31,664 nt of DNA from a virus: positions 1 to 31,664 of IMG/VR virus record IMGVR_UViG_3300020442_003840. One strand, written 5' to 3'. How positions within the stretch are numbered: the stretch's first letter is position 1; each line of letters begins with the position of its first letter. The position numbers were made by a program, and so were the translations under genes. Positions 10,301-19,100 of this stretch are shown one piece after another. The notes beneath the pieces were generated by a model, which was not told the origin of the DNA, did not search any database, and was given only the letters and a program-made list of their open reading frames with translations.

Positions 10301-11564
10301 GATTTTGTAAGAAAACAACATGCTTCTGTGCAGGAGCACCAGTAGCATTGTTGACTCTCATCAAATTACCCATTTCAAATGGGACATTAGAACTTAGAAC
10401 TTCTCTAGTTGTTCTTGGTTTTTCAACATCAATGATTGTTGAACCAGTTTTATTAATATCATAACCACGAACATATGCTATTCCATCGCCAATTTTTAAA
10501 CATGCCAAATCATCCGATGGTGTATTTCCTGAGGGTGTTAATTGATCAGAGAAAAAGATACCATCACTACCTATTCTATCATTTAGAGAATCTTGAAGTA
10601 AAAGATCAAATGGTTGGACTACATAATCTCCAGATTCATCATAAGTTCTCTTAGCAAGATAATCTCTTATAATGTTGTACTGAGTTTTTTGTTGAGCAAC
10701 TTTAACTTGCCCATCTTCAATTACCAGTAACTCTATGAAATCAGTATTTTTATCATCATTAAGTAGTTTTTTAGTTAAGATTGCATTAATTTTAAATCTA
10801 TCAGCACCAGGTGCTGCATAGTTAGTGAATCCTTTAGCATTATCATATAAAGTAGCATCATCTCTAGATGTTACAATTTCTTCACTAATTTTAAGACCAA
10901 CTTTGTACGAAGGTGAATTGGTATAATAATCTAGGATTATTGTTTGTTGTGCAACTTTTACAAAATAACCTCTGACAAAATAGATACCATCACTAATAGA
11001 AACAGCAGATCCAGTAGAGGATGCTTCAACTTCAACTGTTGTAGCTACTGCAGTTCCAGCATTAATTGTCGTATTTCCGTAAACAATATTCTCTGTGCAA
11101 GTAATTTCTTCATTATTTTCAAATCCTGCTACTTCGTAGTTTGCATTTGAATCTGAATATTTTACATACAGTGTTGGATAATCAACAGAAGCATTTGTCT
11201 TTACAACCATTTTTACGGTTGCAGTAACCTCAGAATTTGCTCCAACAATTGTTTTACCAACTAATTGATCAAAATACGAGGTAACATCAATACCAAATTG
11301 TTTTGGTTTTAATTTTACTGCTTCAAATTGATTATCATAAGAAACTCCTCCAGGAACAATCATGGAGCCTTCTTTAAACATGTGGCGAGCGAAGGACTCT
11401 GATTGATTCTGAAGAAGTGATTGTATATTATTTAACTCTCTTGCCTGGACGGGTCTTCCAGGATTAAACAGTAGTTTATAATAGTTTTTATCTTTCCCAC
11501 CTTCACTCGGCTCATAAAAATCATCAAAATATGGGCTTATGTTTAAATTTGTCTTTTGAGCCAT
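4332..11564 (-). CDS. Large fibre/connector virion protein with DUF4815-type region, 2410 aa
   Basis: The N-terminus, with NYYKLLFNPGRPVQARELNN near residues 27-46, is the hallmark of DUF4815 phage virion proteins. Near residues 1315-1360 there is EIYMRSRNTGFESVNLKPLTR, and after an 11-proline tract (residues 1564-1574) comes RRGDPLAQTF with GVYITAVDLFFAHKDETLPV. These form the C-terminal core typical of the family. A G.GY unit is near residue 1873, and an EIIKYTSI module is near residues 2000-2075. The protein sits where T4 has genes 9-12 and wac, between gp8 and gp13, so a role joining fibres to the baseplate is likely (inference). The start is four bases past gp8. Its length and modularity are unusual beside T4 proteins. 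Exact role in adsorption is not shown by sequence. Confidence 0.88.
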   Translation of the reverse strand: MAQKTNLNISPYFDDFYEPSEGGKDKNYYKLLFNPGRPVQARELNNIQSLLQNQSESFARHMFKEGSMIVPGGVSYDNQFEAVKLKPKQFGIDVTSYFDQLVGKTIVGANSEVTATVKMVVKTNASVDYPTLYVKYSDSNANYEVAGFENNEEITCTENIVYGNTTINAGTAVATTVEVEASSTGSAVSISDGIYFVRGYFVKVAQQTIILDYYTNSPSYKVGLKISEEIVTSRDDATLYDNAKGFTNYAAPGADRFKINAILTKKLLNDDKNTDFIELLVIEDGQVKVAQQKTQYNIIRDYLAKRTYDESGDYVVQPFDLLLQDSLNDRIGSDGIFFSDQLTPSGNTPSDDLACLKIGDGIAYVRGYDINKTGSTIIDVEKPRTTREVLSSNVPFEMGNLMRVNNATGAPAQKHVVFLQNQRKDGTSAGTGTTIGAARVYNFNLTDAAYANAASNWDLYLYDIQTYTEIILNNVVSASQVPATSYVKGKYSGATGYAVYAGNGTEQITLHQTSGSFVENEPIIVNGVETLPRTIKSIKVYGSKDILSVHQPSVSGLTNTFTADAKLAKELKTGQITITTGGSATIDIPNTFSGVTTNSIIRYSVSGATTESYNRVSAVSSDLTTLTLAEIPGVAGVCEGSFPGSNYNGKYSIGSLEVLEQEKGYLYAKLADENVSTVDLSGSTVSFTAQSTTSVTPSSGTITVDTGAFNLGISSATARFEAFDEERYAIFYNDGTIEDLTADKVTVSNDGNQVTFSNVENKAIDVINATFVKNFIQSRVKRYDRSTVLNISLSRDSQSGSNANSSVNDGLTFNDYYGLRVQDEEISLNYPDVAEVLAVYESLDNAEPVLDAITFNSIVDVSNNAIIGENIVGTGGAVGRVVTKPSANTLGIVYLNTIRFSSGERVKFEESTLETNITNITLGKYKDVTSKFDLDKGQKEQFYDYSRLVRRRGESAPSRRLKIVFDHFTVPSSDTGDLFTVNSYPEATFGKFVPSIGEDEVRASDTLDFRPRVSVFNSTTSSPFDFTSRGSFGDTPEGPKLIMAPNESSLIDYRFYLGRVDKLFISSSGQFTLVKGVPSVNLKEPDSPDNVMELATITLPPYLYNPRDITITLKDNRRYTMRDIGDLEERLETLEVTTSLSLLEINTQTFQVQDADGLNRFKSGFFVDDFKTADFVQAGSKVDVITDLNQIQAESGKDSMRLKPVTQENIADTLLDLSEDLPLYDSNVQKTGDAITLKYETVEWLKQGYATKVENVNPYHVVSYNGSVVLNPSADSWVRRITAPDRIVNRTRHRSVYGGWGWGSRSSSRTTQRITNEMIAQAAEIYMRSRNTGFESVNLKPLTRIYQFLDGNGNVDFIPKLIEIATDSSLQDYGSNGAFSVGETVVGTVNGQVLIRFRVAQSNHKIGTYNNPSITYSKNPYVSSENIPASYSSSSKTLNVDINSLCEEAQGLYYGYLTSGMRLVGQTSGAVAFVKDLRLITDINGFLAGSFFLRNPYTTPAPAVRIGTGTKTYRLTSSSTNHIPLPGSKLISAGEVQYRSEGINQTWRRVITNTRTITTVWFRPPPPPPPPPPPRRGDPLAQTFAVGYDPFSFDVAPAEANGVYITAVDLFFAHKDETLPVTVELRTVELGLPTLNRVGAAVNVQPEQITTSRDASVATNIKFPYPIYLENDEEYALVIMAAQSDQYEVWLAEMGEKTIETKALPDSQAIRHSQQFGVGSLFRSQNGSIWTPNQYEDLKFTLYRANFTETAGSVLFHNPALNQSNSYIPTLQPNPVVTHPRQLTVGITTTSDAGIMNNLSVGRKVSTTGITTNNYGFIVGTGSKVASEEVTTGGSNYTTTSACETFNITGSGTGLTLDITASGGVITGAAIDEPGNGYAVGDVVGIKTSTVSPVGGRDATITITGITGLDTLYLSNVQGTSFDTTDQLVYFDNSGVRQSLDTIDIRTSTPEGGVYDGNYLKVMHYNHGMYEVSNKVTLFDVESDIVPTSLSNTLTVSDTVVSVASTSTFTTFEGLPVSSSNPGFAIVGNEIIKYTSITSGNLDGITRSIDSTIASDYSVGTEIRKYELNGVSLRRVNRTHNISNFGIDIDSYYVEIDRTAFDSNATNRSIDQGGGGTPANSPLLSFNNEESAGGNNAQGSQNVIYTSVIPVIVGNKPSSATSITGQIRSVSGTSVSGNEAPFVDQQYEAVELGALNYLDTPRLVCSNINEQTHLSDMLRNKSFTLKLDLGSTNSYVSPLLFWKEGFVQFNSNRINSPIPNYVTSNRVNEIIDDPHAAYYVSTPVNLEQPATSLKVLVSAYRHESSDFRVLYSINRADSSEVEQSFELFPGYDNLTIDNNFDGFPDVVDEAMNSGLPDRFVSGSLEGQFKEYEFSVNNLDSFNGFQIKIVMSGTNQAYTPIFKDLRVIALA
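6843..6875 (-). repeat. CCN triplet tract encoding 11 prolines
   Basis: Eleven consecutive proline codons (CCA, CCG and CCT mixed) encode residues 1564-1574 of the 2,410-aa protein, between TTVWFR and RRGDPLAQTF. A rigid polyproline II spacer or hinge is the probable role. The codons are mixed, so slippage is slowed but copy-number change is possible. Confidence 0.9.
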
Positions 11565-11567
11565 TTT

Positions 11568-13139
11568 TTAAAATTCCAGAATAATTTTGATGTCTTCTTT
11601 TTGTCTTAAGTTTCTAATAACAGCAGGTCTATTATCCACATAAACTATGTCACCTGTTGTATTATTTATCTCAGGACTAGAAAGTCCAGATGTAAATTCT
11701 ACACCAAGATTTATAACTTTATTTGAAACTACTGTAGTAATTCCAGAAAAATTAGAGTCGATACTAGCACTAAATCCACCAGCAGACTTTGAAATAACAT
11801 TAGTAGAATTGAATTGCAAAATATCTCCAGTAGTAGAGTCAAAGAATGATGATACACCAATAAAATCTGTATGGTTTACACCATTACCGCCATTGTAGTA
11901 CAGTGACCTATCTTGATAATATTTTAAAACTTTAGTTTCAGTATCATATGAAACAACATACCCATAAGCATATCCACTACCAACTTGTTGCTCAATCCTA
12001 TCTCCAATCTCTACTGTTCCAGCAACAGAATTAAGTTTTGCTCCAAACACTGCAGAAAATGTATCACCTTCATAATTTTCTGTTGTAATACCTGTAGTAT
12101 CATAAATTTTAGGATTTTTTACAATACCAATTTGTGCAAATTCTGTATCTATTGGGAAATTTCTAGTAGAGTCATCAAATCTTGCATAGATTAAAATTTT
12201 ATCTGCTCCCAATTCAGTGTAAATATCATAACCATGTCCTTTTGATGGTGGAATAATTGGGATAAGTTGAGCAAAAACTCCAGGAACTGTAGTTGCTGTT
12301 GTACCCAAATCAATCAAGGCAAAAGTATAATTTTTACCACCCGCAGTAACAATTACATTATTAATTCTTCCACTAGTATCAACCTCTAAAGAAACTCTGC
12401 CTCCACTACCATCACCAACTATGTTAGCACTAGTTCCATTGGGTATTGTATATCCAGAACCTTTATTTTCAACATAAACTTTCTTTATCTGATTCTCGTT
12501 TGTAAAAGAATCTCCATTTTCCCTAACAGATACTATGGCAGCATCTGTGGAAGTATCCCAATCATTTGGTAATGTAATGTATTCTGTAGAATCAAATTTA
12601 ATTAGATCACTGGGTGATATAGTAAACAAATACTTCCAAGTATATCCATCACTAAGTTTAGTTGGTTCTAAGTCTGTAAATGTAGGTTCTACCTGTGAGG
12701 CATTACCAGATGTTTTAATTCCAGTAGCACCATTATCAATACAAATGTATACTCTATAATCTGAATTAATTACATAATAATCTGCATCATATAATCTCAT
12801 GGCTCCTGTAGTTGGAGATGGATTAACTACTGAATAGTCTGGTCTATACATTTCATATTGTCTACCAGATTGCCATTCAATCTTTCTGACAACTCTTTTT
12901 ATATTACCAGCTGTTATCTTCTTACCATACATAATGGTTGAACCATAATGATGAAGATAGTCAGTATTATCAATTGGATTTGGAGTATTATCATTCCAAT
13001 TTGCAACTCGTCCAAATCCAGATGTTGATGGATTTGATAATCCTACAAAAACGTAAAACGAATTTGATTCGTCATTGACAGAGTTTACAAAACTATTGGC
13101 ATTTAATATCCTTAATTTGTCTGTAACAATTGCGGGCAT
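11568..13139 (-). CDS. 8: Baseplate wedge protein gp8
   Basis: This 523-aa protein has the gp8 N-terminus: MPAIVTDKLRILNANSFVN, SFYVFVGLSNPS, a YGKKITAGNIKRVVRKIEW segment and DGYTWKYLFTISPSDLIKF. T4 gp8 is about 334 aa and forms a dimer in each baseplate wedge, between gp10/gp7 and gp6. This one is enlarged by a middle and C-terminal part that includes a KGSGYTIPNGTSANIVGDGS repeat unit (residues about 230-260) like those in gp14 and gp7. It starts in a 53-base gap after gp7 that holds a late promoter motif, so it can be transcribed separately from gp7. Its stop is three bases before the next gene. Confidence 0.93.
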   Translation of the reverse strand: MPAIVTDKLRILNANSFVNSVNDESNSFYVFVGLSNPSTSGFGRVANWNDNTPNPIDNTDYLHHYGSTIMYGKKITAGNIKRVVRKIEWQSGRQYEMYRPDYSVVNPSPTTGAMRLYDADYYVINSDYRVYICIDNGATGIKTSGNASQVEPTFTDLEPTKLSDGYTWKYLFTISPSDLIKFDSTEYITLPNDWDTSTDAAIVSVRENGDSFTNENQIKKVYVENKGSGYTIPNGTSANIVGDGSGGRVSLEVDTSGRINNVIVTAGGKNYTFALIDLGTTATTVPGVFAQLIPIIPPSKGHGYDIYTELGADKILIYARFDDSTRNFPIDTEFAQIGIVKNPKIYDTTGITTENYEGDTFSAVFGAKLNSVAGTVEIGDRIEQQVGSGYAYGYVVSYDTETKVLKYYQDRSLYYNGGNGVNHTDFIGVSSFFDSTTGDILQFNSTNVISKSAGGFSASIDSNFSGITTVVSNKVINLGVEFTSGLSSPEINNTTGDIVYVDNRPAVIRNLRQKEDIKIILEF

Positions 13140-13158
13140 CTTATTATGGTTTTTTCTA

Positions 13159-13166
13159 TATTTATA
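13159..13166 (-). promoter_or_regulatory. Late promoter TATAAATA before gp8
   Basis: The minus strand reads CATTATAAATATAG, an exact TATAAATA octamer, 19 bases upstream of the gp8 ATG in a short non-coding gap. This is the T4 late promoter element read by the gp55-type sigma factor. It would start transcription just after the very long gp7 gene and so uncouple the supply of gp8 and the downstream genes from gp7 mRNA. Confidence 0.75.
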
Positions 13167-13179
13167 ATGAGTTAATCAG

Positions 13180-13199
13180 TCTCTAGAAATTTCTAGAGA
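13180..13199. terminator. 20-bp perfect palindrome over the gp7 stop codon
   Basis: The sequence TCTCTAGAAATTTCTAGAGA is a perfect inverted repeat covering the gp7 TAG stop (13193-13195). In RNA it could form a hairpin of about eight A/U-rich pairs with a tetraloop. No U-tract follows, so a classical intrinsic terminator is doubtful. Alternatives are an mRNA 3'-end protecting hairpin or a protein-binding site placed before the gp8 late promoter. The 'terminator' label is tentative. Confidence 0.4.
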
Positions 13200-16100
13200 A
13201 GTTGTTTAGCAAGAGCTCCTGAACCTCTAAGTCCAGCACCCCTTCTCTGTAATGTTGGGAATGTAGATAATCCAGCACTAACATCATATGCAGACACTCC
13301 AATTGAAACTGGTGTGGAAGATCTGGTAAATCCAGATAATCTACCCCAAGAGAATTTAGCAACACCAGCACCTATTACGCCGGTTGTGGCAATACCAACA
13401 TGATTAAATCCAGAATGGACATTACATATAATTTTACCGGTTGCAGGTTTGAAGTCTGAGATGTTATATACATTATCAATACAAGTTGTTCCTACTCCAA
13501 CAACTTCTGAATCACTACCTAAGATGGAAGTTACCCCATCACCAACATGAGTATCAAAGATATAAATTCTAAAGTCGGTAGATAATCCTGCATATGGACT
13601 TAAAGTTCCATCTAATTCAAATTCAATTGCTAATGGAACTCCAATACCTGCAGTTGTTCCAATTCCAATTATATCACCATCAAATCCTTCTACATTAGTT
13701 ACTCCAGAAATGCCGTCTGTTATAGCAGTTGGTGGAGCAACCAATACTGGAGGAACCTTAGATTGGTCATAACCAGATCCAGGATTAGTAATAACTGGTG
13801 ATGTAATTGAACCATTAACAATAGAAACAGTCGCTGTAGCAGTTGTTCCTACCCCAACACCAAGAATTGGTGGTGGTGCAATACTAATATCAAGAGAAGA
13901 ACCACTATATCCACTTCCAGCTTCATATATGGTTAAACCAGAAATGGTTCCAGCAACAGAAACAACAGCACTAATACCAGCAGCAACTGGATCTATATTT
14001 GGATAATTGATAATTATTCCATCAAAAGAAATATCAGCAGGATCTTCATAATTAAAGAATTGTGCATTATCAACAAAGAGCTCAGTATCTGTTATATCAA
14101 AATAATCTATGATTTTTGCTGTTGGATAAACTTGAGTCTCAATAGAATCTCTAGCTTTGGAAACAATTTCTCCTTCCAAAATCATATCAGTCTTCTGCTT
14201 AATCCATTTGAATGGTTTGTAGTTATCATCATCAATTCCAGGACCACCATATAGAGGTGTCCTAGCAAGGTCAAATCCAGCAATTGCAGTAACAACTCTA
14301 GGATCTTGAGCAGTTGTAACTCCCAGATTTGTATTATTTCTTAGGAGTTCTACTTCATCACCAACTTTTATAGATTCATTTGAAAGAACTACTGAACTAT
14401 CTGCAGCACTTCCTCTGTAGAAGAACATTGCCACCTTATCATTTGCCTTTGGTGGAGTGGTGAATTCCATTACAGTTCCACCCTCAAATGTGTAAGCCTC
14501 ATATGGTTTTTGCAGAATACCATTGACAAATATAATCAATAATGGTGCAAACTCAATTAGTTGAGAATCTGGGTCTCTTCTGTTCTTTTCAAAACTAAGC
14601 AATTCAGTTTGATATCTTAATTCAAACTTTGTAGTAACTCCATCCTGTAAAGATGAAATATCATCAATATAATCAACTTGACCAAATTGCCATGCGGAGA
14701 AAGAATCGGAGAAGACCTCAAGAACATCAAGTTCAAAATGCTTTATTGGTTCTGCTAATCCAATTGCCGTTACAAGACCAACTGCTCTTGCTATATCACC
14801 TTTCTTGAATCCATAACCCTTTCTTGCGGTAAAGAAATCTTCAACAACATATTGTCCACCAGGAGCAACTGTTCTCTTAGGAGTAGTTCCATTTTCTACT
14901 GCAGTAGTAACAATACCAACTAAGGTACTAATTGCAGAAGCAACAGTGGCACATTTTGGTGAACCAGAATCTACAGTAATTGTATTATCAAATACTTGAG
15001 TTCTTGTGGTATGACCACCAACAGTAATTGTCTCATTTCTCATGGCTTGGATTGCCATATCTCTTGCTTCTAAGAATGCATAAACTGTTTCTGCCTCTTC
15101 ACCAGCAACATGAGCTCCTGTGATATACAACATAGCAGCATCAACAGTTAAATCATTTCCACCAAACTTAAGGTTATAAAGCATTGCTTGAAGCAAATCT
15201 GCAATGTCATCCTTACAATCTTGAGGATTTGCTGTTGGAATTACAAATGATGGATATGCTGCAAGCATTCTTCCATATGCAATATCTGCAATAAAGTCTT
15301 TGTTTGCACCTATTAAATCAGCAGCATCGAAGAAAATGTCGCCGTTAGTATTCAAATCTGAATTTCCAACTCTTAGATTGAGTAGGGTTCCAAGTCCAGT
15401 ATCAGTTGTTGTACCAATTCCAAGTCTTGATTGACCAATAACTCCCAAGTTTGAATATGTTGGTGGTTCAATACCAAGTTGTGGAGTCACATATCCAGAT
15501 CCACCATCAACAATGTTGAACTTCAATCTTCCGCCAGTCTCATATAGAGATGCGCCAACATTGACTGTAAGTGTAGTAGATGATGGAGTTGTAAGAACAT
15601 CAAGGTTTGCTCCAGAAGCTGGATCATGTGAACGTGGATAGAGGTGTTGTGTTCTATGGAAATCTTGATTACAAGTAAATGTCAGTGATTGATCTGCAAT
15701 GGTAATAGTATTTGCATCTGTTAATCCGTGTGCTCCAGTGAAGGTTAATGTGAGAACACCAGTTAACTGTGCATAATGTGCTGTGCTAATACTTAAAGTA
15801 CCACCAATGCTTCTAGTGACACAGTTTGTAGTTGCAGATACAAATTTATGATCATTACGATCCACTTCTACTGTAATATTTGCAGCAGATCCTGTATGAT
15901 TTGCATCTGTTAGTGCAATAGAAACAGGTTCTCTATAAGCAGATCCAAAATTCAAGTCCCTGTAGTATGGATATACACTTCCCATTCCAACATAAGTATG
16001 GGCAAAGGAAGAGATGCCAATGTTGACTAACACGGTATTAGAACCAGTGATATCAGCAATACCAAATACATTTCCACCTGGTTGTGTTCCATCTGGGAAA

Positions 16101-19100
16101 ATAGTTGTGGTGACACCAGATTTGACTGTTCCACCACTTACATATGTGTGAGGAATTGTAGTAATTCCAACGTCTACAGTAAATTGTGTGGAATTTAGAA
16201 CTGAAAGGACACCAAAGACATCATATGCCTTATAAGAATTCTTAGTACCACCATTTGGATATGGGAATATAGTACTAGTAACACCTGAATGTGGAGCTGC
16301 ACATGAAAACTCAATATCAGCGAAACGTACTGACTTACCAGCAGTTGCATAACTATCTGAAGAGGTAGTAACAGTTGCAATTCCTGTTAAATGATCATAT
16401 ACGAAGTTTGAAATACCAACAACTGGACCGTCATAGTATTCATCACAAGAGAACTCTAAGTTTTCTAACCAAACATCTGGTGAATTTAGATTATGATCTC
16501 CAACTGTTGTAATTTCTAAGAATCCACTTTCATTATTATAAGATACTGTATCGATTCCAAGAGCAGTACCATAAGTTGGAATTCCAACAACATCAATAAT
16601 AGTTCCACCATAACCAACTATTGGTAAAACACTTGCACCTTGTAATGGTGCATATCCTAGTCCTGGCGTCGATCCAAATGATATAATGACTCCACCTCTT
16701 GGAAGTTGATTTTGGTTAACATCAGATTCAGAAATTACAATAGAACCATTTGAAGAAGTAATTCCAGAGAAAACTGCTGTTGTAATTCCAGCAGAAAGAT
16801 CCTCTTGAATTGAGAAATTATTAGACTGATTATTACTAGTGGTGGGAGCTTGATATATTCCATTAATAAGAATAATTCCAGCACCACCACTAGTTCCCAG
16901 ACCAACAGTATTGGCACCACCAACAGTTAATCTATAATCCTGATCTAATCCAGTAAATTCCTCTGAAATATTATCAAAAATTTGATTACTTTCATAACTC
17001 GATCTCAAGAAGACTCTACCGAAGAATTGAGATCTTGCCTCTGGTAAATTATCAATATCTTCGAAAAGTTGATCTTCTAAAATACCTCCAGGAGCATCAG
17101 TGAAGTGAACTTTATTTTCTGTGATTGTGTAAGAACCTCTGTATACATCAAACGTAGAGAATCCAACGTGTGTTGTTGCTATAGTTCCTGCTACACCCCT
17201 TTCAACATTTAATAGTGCAAAAGTTCCACCAAAAGAAATAGGTCCTGCTGCAAGAGTTCCAAAACCAACATTTAGAACCTTAACATATTCATCTTCAACC
17301 TTCATCAAATCGCCAAGTACGACGGATGTAATACCACTCATGTGCAGCATACTATCAGCAACACTAACATTTCCACCAACATTCTCAAATGATAAGAGGG
17401 AATATGATATAGGTGCTTGTATCAAATTATCAACAGTAATAAGAGTCTTGGAAAGTTTTTCAACCATTTCAAACTCATGAGCATTACCAGAACCGATAGA
17501 TGTAAATGTAACTGCAATTCCAAGTTCAGCATTTGCTTTTGTAGTTGCTACTCTCATCTTGCCACTATTATCTTTTATTGCAAATACTGTAGATGGTAGA
17601 AGTGTGGTATTAATACCATTATGATCAGGAGTCTCAACAATCTGCATAGGAGCAGATTCTATTGAAATAAAAGATGATTTTGGTCTATAGACTAACTCTT
17701 CACCAGTGCTAAAGAAATGCTCAGTGATATTTAAAGTTGATGTATCTGAAGAAAGATTTATTACATCCTCATCAGTTGGATCAAATGCTTTTACAAAGAT
17801 TGGAGTTCCATCATGAGTTAAATCGAAAGTTGTCTTAAATAAATCATCATCATTTGCAGCGATGAACTTAGAAAGTTTCATCGACTCTGTAATATTGCCA
17901 TATTGCAGATCTTCAGGAGGATTTGGAACATCATAATCATGATGGAAGTTTTCATTAAATGCAGATATCTGAATATCACCACCACCCTGATATTGTGGAT
18001 CTGGATAGAACTTAAATGCTCCAGTATATCCATCCATTTCCATACCAAAAGTACCAATACCACTAGTGCTACCGATTGATAAGAATGGATACTGCATTGT
18101 ATATGCATTCTTTCTAACATCAAAGGTATCAGTAATAACCATCAGTTGATGTAAGGCACTCGTTTCACCAATACTGACTCTTACAGTTGACTTCATTGAT
18201 GTTTGTTGACCAATATCAAATGATTTGATGGTCGTAGATGCAATAGAAGTATTAACAAAGCTAGAATCAAATGTTACTGTTCTTTCATCTCCATCTGGTT
18301 GACCAGCTTTTTTGAATCTATAAGTTCCAATACCAGCAGCAACTGTTCCAAAACCAACATTTCTAGTTCTTACAAAAACTGGATGACCAGTGTCATTGTT
18401 ATAAACTATATTTACATTTCCATCCTCTATGGTAGCGTCAAAAGTTCCGATAGATTCGGTAGTAATATCAGCCTCATCACTATTGAAGTAGAACTCTGCA
18501 ATATTTGTATTTTGACCATCGTGATCTACATACAATTCAACATAATTCATCTCTCTCGTAGTATCATCTAAAACATGAATATACGAATGAATTGCTTCCA
18601 TTCTATTAGTCGGTGAAGACATTATTACTTGAGTACTACCAACTCCAACTGCACTTGTAATACCAATGACATCAACAAATCCTACAGATATGGATGATAC
18701 ACCAACAACAAAATTAGTAAATCCAGTATCTAAATGCTTAACATTATAAGATGTATTATAAATCTCAAGTGGAACATATTGTAAGAATATTTCACCCTGA
18801 TTATTTGTGCTGGCGGTAATTTCAGCAAAATCATCAGACATATTGGTGATTGCACCCTTTTGCATCGTATAAGAATCGCCTTGATTGTTATTAAGAACGA
18901 TTACTTCAGTAAACATCACTTGAGAATAATCAACGCTAGTAGCTTGAACTAAGAACTTACTGCATTGTCTGTTTGCTGTGATTTCTGTTAAGTTTAATTC
19001 AGGATCAAGTACTAAGTTATTGTTAGAGAATTGTGGACTAATATCATCCATTTCCAAAACTCTATTACTCTTGACTTCAACATAATCTGAAAGTTTTGTA

